Below are positions 1 through 3,987 of a DNA stretch of 6,267 nt, in pieces. Source of the DNA: an uncultured Collinsella sp. Lineage in GTDB: Bacteria > Actinomycetota > Coriobacteriia > Coriobacteriales > Coriobacteriaceae. The notes under the pieces were generated by a model. The model was not told the origin of the DNA. It ran no database searches and saw nothing but the letters and a program-made list of their open reading frames with translations. The translations under genes were made by a program, and so were the position numbers. Numbering within the stretch: position 1 is the stretch's first letter; every line of letters starts with the position of its first letter. The stretch is from positions 1 through 6,267 of the forward strand of contig UQTN01000111.1 in NCBI GenBank assembly GCA_900543945.1. The letters run 5' to 3'.

Positions 1-583
1 CGTAAAAACGGTCGGCGAGCTGCCCGCGCCCGCGGCTCACGGCCACGTTGGCGTCGATCATCTCCTGCGGGGTAAAGCCCGCCTGGGACAGGTGCGACAC
101 CAGAGCGTTGCGACCCGGTGCAAAGCCCAGACAGTAGCGGCGGCAGACATCGCCGCCCATGCCGCGGCTGGCAAAGTACTCACGCGGGCGGCTATCCTTA
201 CCGCGCATGAGCATGGTGTGGTAGAACTGAGCGGTCTCGGCGCACAGATCGTAGATTCGGGCACGCTTAGTACCGCGCTCGCGGCGGTCTCCGGTGTCGT
301 GCAGCTCAATACCCGCGCGATCGGCCAAATAACGGATTGACTCGGGAAAGCTCAGGTTCTCGCGCTTCATGATATAGGTGAAGACATCGCCACCCTCACC
401 GCAGCCAAAGCAATGCCACACCTGCGTGGCGGGGATAATGTGGAAAGACGGCGTCTTTTCGCCATGAAAGGGGCAGCAGCCCCAAAACTCATGGCCGCGG
501 GGCTTGAGCTCAACCGTTTCCTGCACGATGGCAACTAAGTCGGACGCAGCGCGTACCTGGTCTTTTTCCTCATCGCTAATCAC
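1..583 (-). CDS. dnaG: DNA primase DnaG, N-terminal part (3' end off the window)
   Basis: DnaG makes the short RNA primers that start lagging-strand DNA synthesis, working with the replicative helicase. The frame runs open from a GTG start at 581-583 to the left edge, giving 194 complete codons of a protein normally about 600 residues long. Residues 1-100 form the CHC2 zinc-binding domain: zinc ligands are C37, H40, C58 and C61, in the family signatures CPFHGEKTPSF and WHCFGCGEGGD. Residues from about 115 onward enter the RNA-polymerase (catalytic core) domain, and the fragment ends at DRFY, just before the usual MFPI segment; the TOPRIM and helicase-binding regions lie outside. The GTG start is firm because an in-frame TGA lies only two codons upstream (590-592) and a strong Shine-Dalgarno sequence sits 9 nt away. 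It overlaps the ribF stop by 8 bp, so translation is probably coupled to ribF. Identity is certain from the motifs; only the truncation limits the annotation. Confidence 0.97.
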   Translation of the reverse strand, partial: MISDEEKDQVRAASDLVAIVQETVELKPRGHEFWGCCPFHGEKTPSFHIIPATQVWHCFGCGEGGDVFTYIMKRENLSFPESIRYLADRAGIELHDTGDRRERGTKRARIYDLCAETAQFYHTMLMRGKDSRPREYFASRGMGGDVCRRYCLGFAPGRNALVSHLSQAGFTPQEMIDANVAVSRGRGQLADRFY

Positions 584-1583
584 GGATACTCACCCCCTGC
601 TCGCCCAAGTTGTGACGAATATCCTCGATATTACCCTCGACGGTCGAGATCAACTCATCCAGCGATTCGAACACACGCGAGGGACGCAGCCAGCGCGTAA
701 ACGCCAGCGAAACGGAAGCGCCGTACAGGTCGCCCGTATAACCAATTAAGTTAGCCTCGAGATGCGATGAAGCGGCATCGTCGGCATACGTCGGCGGCAG
801 GCCGACGTTAACGGCAGCAGGCCATACGGTGTCATCGACGAGCACCAGGCCCTCATACACGCCATCGGCAGGCACCTGAATGCCGTCGGGAACCTGCAGG
901 TTTGCCGTGGGAAAGCCCATGCCAGAGCCCTCGTGACGGCCGCGAATAACACCGCCGCGCAGCATATACGGGCGGCCGAGCAACTCAGCAGCCAGCTCCA
1001 CATGGCCCTGTCCCAGCTCATGACGGATGCGGGTGGCGCAAATGGCCTCACCGCCCTCGCAAAGCAGATCGTGACCATACACGTCAACGCCGTGCTCGGA
1101 ACCCCAGGCGCGCATCTCGGCAACACCAGAAGCACCGCCACGACCCAGCCTAAAATCGCTGCCAACGCGAATCGAACGAATGTCGACCACGCGTGACAAC
1201 AGTGTGAGAAAACCGACATGGTCGAGTGCCGCAACCTCAGGCGTAAAGGGAACGGCCACCACTGCATCGACCCCGGTCTGAGCCAAGGCATGTAGACGGT
1301 CGGCCGTCGTCATCAATTTTTGAGCGGGCGAAGGACTCACCACAACGTCCGGATCGGGATCGAAAGTGACCACGACCGCCTTGCAGCCATGGGCACGGGC
1401 ATCACGGACAAGCGCTTCGATGAGTTCCCGGTGTCCACGGTGAACGCCATCGAACACGCCAATGGCGATCGAGGCAGCACCCAAGTGCTCGCACTCATCA
1501 AACGCATCGGCAGTGACGATGCGAGCCTCGTCCGACTCGCCTTCAAAAAAGATACGCGCGAGCTCGCGAGCGGACAACATCAT
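576..1583 (-). CDS. ribF: Bifunctional riboflavin kinase / FAD synthetase RibF
   Basis: RibF phosphorylates riboflavin to FMN (C-terminal kinase module) and adenylates FMN to FAD (N-terminal nucleotidyltransferase module) in the cytoplasm. It is 335 residues long, normal for the family. The N-terminal module shows GVFDGVHRGH (residues 42-51, with the HxGH nucleotide-binding signature at H48-H51), VTFDPDP (72-78), VGSDFRLG (140-147) and ATRIR (183-187). The kinase module begins near GRPY (203-206) and shows GFPTANL (223-229), NVGLPPTY (259-266) and HLEANL with E276, the likely catalytic Glu by family comparison. Two FMN-adenylyltransferase positions look unusual: D77 where DPHP is common, and C182-A183 where a Ser-Ser pair is common. 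The start is the first ATG of an ATGATG pair; it overlaps the truB TGA by 4 bp, and M2 is an alternative. The upstream GGCGG is only a weak ribosome binding site, so coupled translation from truB is likely. Confidence 0.95.
   Translation of the reverse strand: MMLSARELARIFFEGESDEARIVTADAFDECEHLGAASIAIGVFDGVHRGHRELIEALVRDARAHGCKAVVVTFDPDPDVVVSPSPAQKLMTTADRLHALAQTGVDAVVAVPFTPEVAALDHVGFLTLLSRVVDIRSIRVGSDFRLGRGGASGVAEMRAWGSEHGVDVYGHDLLCEGGEAICATRIRHELGQGHVELAAELLGRPYMLRGGVIRGRHEGSGMGFPTANLQVPDGIQVPADGVYEGLVLVDDTVWPAAVNVGLPPTYADDAASSHLEANLIGYTGDLYGASVSLAFTRWLRPSRVFESLDELISTVEGNIEDIRHNLGEQGVSIRD
590..598 (-). promoter_or_regulatory. Ribosome binding site of dnaG, inside the ribF 3' end
   Basis: On the minus strand this reads AGGGGGTGA, an extended match to the anti-Shine-Dalgarno sequence if one G:U pair is allowed. 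Its AGGGGG core ends 9 nt before the GTG start of dnaG. It lies wholly within the last codons of ribF, so ribosomes finishing ribF release next to it. It supports the non-ATG start at 583. Confidence 0.8.
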
Positions 1584-2512
1584 CGAACACCGCCGATTGC
1601 CTGCGGAAACACGTGCTCCATGACAAAGCGGCCACCCTCGATGCGGGCGAGCGCCTTGAGTCCCCCATCGAGCACCGACGCAAACGGCGCCTTCGAGGCA
1701 TCGAAATCGGCAAGCGCACGCTCAACGGGAATGCGTCGGCCGCAGAGAAGGTCGTCGGCAAGATTGCCCGGCAAGTCAACACGAGTGGCGCCCAGGGCCG
1801 CAATGGGATCCAGGGCAAAGCCAACGGCGGACTCGGGAGAAAGCTCCTCCACCGCATGGCAGGCGCCAATGGAAACAACACCGGAAGCCGTGCGGCGCAG
1901 CGCGGAAATGTGCGCGGCGCTCTCGCAGGCGCGGCCCAGGTCGCGAGCGAGCGCACGAATGTAGGTGCCCTTGCTCACCGAGAACGCCACGGTCCACACA
2001 CACGTATCACCCTCGCCGCCCACGGCGATCAGGTCGGCGGCATAAACCTCGACGGGGCGCGGAGGTAGGTCCACCGCATTGCCCTCTCGAGCAGACTTGT
2101 AGGCGCGAACGCCATTGACCGAGATAGCCGAAAACGCCGGCGGCACCTGCATCTGCGGACCCAGCATGGCGGCCAAGTGCTCACGGGCATAGGCAGGATC
2201 GCGGAGCTCGTTGGCAACAGCCACCGTGCGGACCGCCTCGCCCTCCGCATCATCGGTATTGGTCTCGGCACCAAACGAGATGTCGGCGACGTAGCTTTTG
2301 GTATCGAGCGTGAGCATACCCAGCAGACGGGTGGCCTGGCCCACGCCCACCACCATGACACCCGATGCCATGGGGTCGAGCGTGCCGGCATGGCCGACGC
2401 GCCTCTCATGGAGGGCGCGTCGGCATTGCGAGACCACATCGTGGGACGTGCATCCCACCGGCTTATCGACGGCGAGCAGCATATTCAGTTGTGAAGGCGT
2501 ACGACGAGCCAT
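1580..2512 (-). CDS. truB: tRNA pseudouridine(55) synthase TruB
   Basis: TruB isomerises U55 in the T-loop of tRNAs to pseudouridine and acts as a tRNA folding chaperone. The 310-residue length fits the family. The catalytic motif is GHAGTLDPMASGVM (from residue 40), with nucleophile D46. Y74 in KSYVADI is the conserved active-site Tyr, and PPAFSAISVNGVRAY (124-138) and SKGTYIRALARDLG (180-193, with R186) are the other family blocks. The last 70 or so residues match the position of the C-terminal PUA-like domain. The N-terminus MARRTPSQLN precedes the usual LLAVDKP strand. M11 is a possible shorter start, but I see no ribosome binding site for it, whereas GGATGG lies just upstream of M1 (weak). 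It starts 15 bp after the nrnA stop and overlaps ribF by 4 bp. The Ala in GHAG (Thr in E. coli) is seen in actinobacterial TruB and is not a defect. Confidence 0.96.
   Translation of the reverse strand: MARRTPSQLNMLLAVDKPVGCTSHDVVSQCRRALHERRVGHAGTLDPMASGVMVVGVGQATRLLGMLTLDTKSYVADISFGAETNTDDAEGEAVRTVAVANELRDPAYAREHLAAMLGPQMQVPPAFSAISVNGVRAYKSAREGNAVDLPPRPVEVYAADLIAVGGEGDTCVWTVAFSVSKGTYIRALARDLGRACESAAHISALRRTASGVVSIGACHAVEELSPESAVGFALDPIAALGATRVDLPGNLADDLLCGRRIPVERALADFDASKAPFASVLDGGLKALARIEGGRFVMEHVFPQAIGGVR
2393..2424 (-). other. Perfect 11-bp GC-rich inverted repeat near the 5' end of truB
   Basis: Arms 2393-2403 and 2414-2424 are exact reverse complements around a 10-nt loop. A further 3 bp (2388-2390 with 2427-2429) can form beyond a 2x2 internal loop. 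It begins about 88 nt after the truB ATG and covers codons leading into the catalytic GHAGTLDP motif. There is no U-run. Confidence 0.6.
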
Positions 2513-2527
2513 GTACCATCCAAAAAG

Positions 2528-3571
2528 TTAAAGCTCGACGGTCACCGAAGCGGGATCCTCCCCTACCAGCTCGGCCAGCATGGGAAGTGCCACGGTGAGC
2601 GTCTCGAGAATCGTTCCGTTGTTGGAGAAACCGGCGGCAGCGGAATGTCCGCCTCCGCCAAAGGCAGCAGCAATCTCGGACACGTTGAGGTCGCCCTTGG
2701 AGCGCAGGTTGCCGCGCACCTTGGTATCGCCCTCGATGCCCTTCAGGAACAGGCAGACCTCCACGCCCATCACCGAGCGCACCACGTCAACAAGGCCGTC
2801 GCACTCATCCGAGGTGACACCGCAGGCCTCAAGGTCGCTCTGGTAGGCATAGCTATACGCCACGCGCCCGTGCGCAACCGTCTTAATACGGCCCATGACA
2901 ATGGACTTGAGGTGCAAAAACTCGACGCGCATGCTCTGATAGACCTCAAGCGCGACACGAGCCGGATCGGCACCATGTGCGACCAGGCGCGAAGCGGCGT
3001 GGAAAGCGGCAGCATCGGCGTTCTGGTACTGGAAACGACCGGTATCGGTCACCAGGCCGCACAGCAAGCAGGTCGCGACACCATCGCGAGCCACAATGCC
3101 ACAATTGTCCAAAAAGCGGTCGATGATCATGGCACAGGCCGCGGCATCGACGCACCTCAGGCTCAGCTCGGCAAATTCCTCGCGCGCCGGATGGTGATCG
3201 AAGCACACCACATGCGACGAGCGGCGGAGCACCTCGGCTGAGTTGTTCAGACGCTCGACGACCGGCACGTCCACCGAGATGAACAGGTCCGGATTGCCGG
3301 TGTACGCAGATGCCGGCACCAGGCGATCGGAGCCTTCCATAAAGCGGTAGATACGCGGAACCGGGTCATCGTCTGCCAACAGCAGCGCAATGTCCTTGTT
3401 GGGAAAAAACTTCATGAGCGAAAGGCCCAGACCCAACACGGAGCCCAGGGCGTCGCCATCGGGAGAAGTATGTCCCGAAATCGCAATGGAGGACGCATCC
3501 TCGATGAGCTCGAGGATGCGCCGCTGAATATCTGCAGACTCGCACGAGGCGAGGTCGGCGGAATTAGTCAT
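2528..3571 (-). CDS. nrnA: DHH/DHHA1 phosphoesterase, NrnA type (nano-RNase / pAp phosphatase)
   Basis: Proteins of this family are Mn-dependent exonucleases that degrade 2-5 nt RNAs and dephosphorylate pAp; actinobacterial relatives (Rv2837c of M. tuberculosis) also act on cyclic-di-AMP or its linear product. The 347-residue protein has all DHH metal motifs: H34, D38 and D40 in GHTSPDGDALGS, D101 in ISVDVP, D125-H126-H127 in CFDHHP, and D176 in GLVTDTGRF. The C-terminal DHHA1 substrate-binding domain ends in GGGGHSAAAGF (around 303-313). Motif II reads DVPVVERL rather than the more usual D-(T/C)-(S/A), and the segment after the DHH motif reads AACAMIIDRF, where a Glu is common; all metal ligands are nevertheless present. 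The ATG start has a perfect AGGAGG 9 nt upstream, inside rbfA, and overlaps the rbfA stop by 8 bp. Position between rbfA and truB is the classical one. Exact substrate cannot be settled from sequence. Confidence 0.92.
   Translation of the reverse strand: MTNSADLASCESADIQRRILELIEDASSIAISGHTSPDGDALGSVLGLGLSLMKFFPNKDIALLLADDDPVPRIYRFMEGSDRLVPASAYTGNPDLFISVDVPVVERLNNSAEVLRRSSHVVCFDHHPAREEFAELSLRCVDAAACAMIIDRFLDNCGIVARDGVATCLLCGLVTDTGRFQYQNADAAAFHAASRLVAHGADPARVALEVYQSMRVEFLHLKSIVMGRIKTVAHGRVAYSYAYQSDLEACGVTSDECDGLVDVVRSVMGVEVCLFLKGIEGDTKVRGNLRSKGDLNVSEIAAAFGGGGHSAAAGFSNNGTILETLTVALPMLAELVGEDPASVTVEL
3494..3520 (-). other. Perfect 11-bp inverted repeat near the 5' end of nrnA
   Basis: Arms 3494-3504 and 3510-3520 are exact reverse complements with a 5-nt loop. 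In the mRNA the stem starts about 51 nt after the nrnA ATG, within codons for RILELIEDA. No U-run follows, so it is not an intrinsic terminator. A role in translation, decay or processing is possible but unproven. Confidence 0.6.
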
Positions 3572-3974
3572 CTAAAGCTGCCTCCTGGGCGGCATCCGCT
3601 ATCGGATAGCCGTCCTCGTCCTTTTCGATCGCAAGCGTGGCGGGAACGTTTTCCAGCGCACGCGTGATGCGCTCGGCCTCATCGGTCGAGCGATCGATGC
3701 GAAAATCGAGCTCGGGCGTAACACGCCAATCGAGCGAGCGAGCCAACAGGCTGCGAATACGGCCCTTGGCGCTAGCGAGCGCCTCCATGACCTCGTCGTA
3801 GCGGCTCGCATCGCACGACACGTACACACGCGCGAACGAACGGTCCACCGCGACCTCGACCGCGGTCAAAGTAACCAGGTCGAGACGCGGATCGGAAACC
3901 TCAAAAAGCAGGATATAACCAAGCTTCTCGCGAAGCTGCTCGCCCAGACGGCGGGTTGCCTGCGTTTGCTTCAT
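3564..3974 (-). CDS. rbfA: 30S ribosome-binding factor RbfA
   Basis: RbfA binds immature 30S subunits near the 5' end of 16S rRNA (helix 1) and is needed for late maturation and cold growth. The 136-residue length is typical. The single KH-like fold is marked by VSDPRLDLVTLTAVEVAVD (26-44), the FARVYVS strand (47-53), the AKG (AxG-type) kink at 69-71 followed by RIRSLLARSL, and the TPELDFRID strand (86-94). The C-terminal tail (about residues 110-136) is acidic and probably disordered. The ATG start has an AGGGGG ribosome binding site 7 nt upstream that overlaps the infB stop codon. It lies 11 bp downstream of infB and overlaps nrnA by 8 bp. The pairing with infB is very common in bacteria and supports the call. 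Confidence 0.96.
   Translation of the reverse strand: MKQTQATRRLGEQLREKLGYILLFEVSDPRLDLVTLTAVEVAVDRSFARVYVSCDASRYDEVMEALASAKGRIRSLLARSLDWRVTPELDFRIDRSTDEAERITRALENVPATLAIEKDEDGYPIADAAQEAALDD
3581..3586 (-). promoter_or_regulatory. Ribosome binding site of nrnA, inside the rbfA 3' end
   Basis: The minus strand reads AGGAGG, a perfect Shine-Dalgarno core, 9 nt before the nrnA ATG (3569-3571). It is embedded in the last codons of rbfA. It is the best-matching ribosome binding site in the window, so nrnA can recruit ribosomes itself despite the 8-bp overlap. Confidence 0.85.
3922..3937 (-). other. GNRA-capped hairpin near the 5' end of rbfA
   Basis: On the minus strand, AGCTTC and GAAGCT (6 bp) enclose the tetraloop GCGA, a C(GNRA)G arrangement known to be very stable in RNA. 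It begins about 37 nt after the rbfA ATG, over codons for QLREKL. There is no U-run. It may be chance, as 6-bp stems are common. Confidence 0.45.
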
Positions 3975-3981
3975 AGCGCTA

Positions 3982-3987
3982 CCCCCT
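3982..3987 (-). promoter_or_regulatory. Ribosome binding site of rbfA overlapping the infB stop
   Basis: The minus strand reads AGGGGG, 7 nt before the rbfA ATG. Its first two bases (A and G) are the last two bases of the infB TAG stop, so a terminating IF-2 ribosome covers the rbfA start signal. The core is the same as at dnaG. Confidence 0.8.

Noticed and set aside
444..458. 6-bp stem with 3-nt loop in dnaG
   Set aside because: It is short, imposed by the EKTPSF zinc-domain codons, and within chance expectation.
788..808. 8-bp stem with 5-nt loop inside ribF
   Set aside because: One or two such stems are expected by chance, and it lies in the middle of the kinase module away from any gene boundary.
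891..902. 12-bp perfect palindrome AACCTGCAGGTT
   Set aside because: About two such palindromes are expected by chance in a window of this size, and it lies inside ribF with no other signal.
746..1291. 181-codon minus-strand frame inside ribF
   Set aside because: It lies in another frame of ribF and has low-information composition; the ribF frame carries all expected motifs.
1557..1568. 12-bp palindrome CGCGAGCTCGCG near the ribF start
   Set aside because: It is expected by chance at this GC content, and as RNA it would leave only a 4-bp stem with a 4-nt loop.
1320..1964. 214-codon plus-strand open frame across the truB-ribF junction
   Set aside because: It is antisense to two well-identified genes, resembles no family I know, and such frames are common opposite GC-rich coding DNA.
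2374..2395. Ala instead of Thr in the TruB catalytic motif (GHAG)
   Set aside because: This variant is found in actinobacterial TruB proteins, and the catalytic Asp is present.
2513..2527. The largest intergenic gap (nrnA-truB) as a promoter or terminator
   Set aside because: Fifteen bases is too short for a promoter, and although CTTTTTGG has a T-run no stem immediately precedes it.
2645..3241. 198-codon plus-strand open frame opposite nrnA
   Set aside because: It is a shadow of the nrnA codon pattern with no recognisable motif or ribosome binding site.
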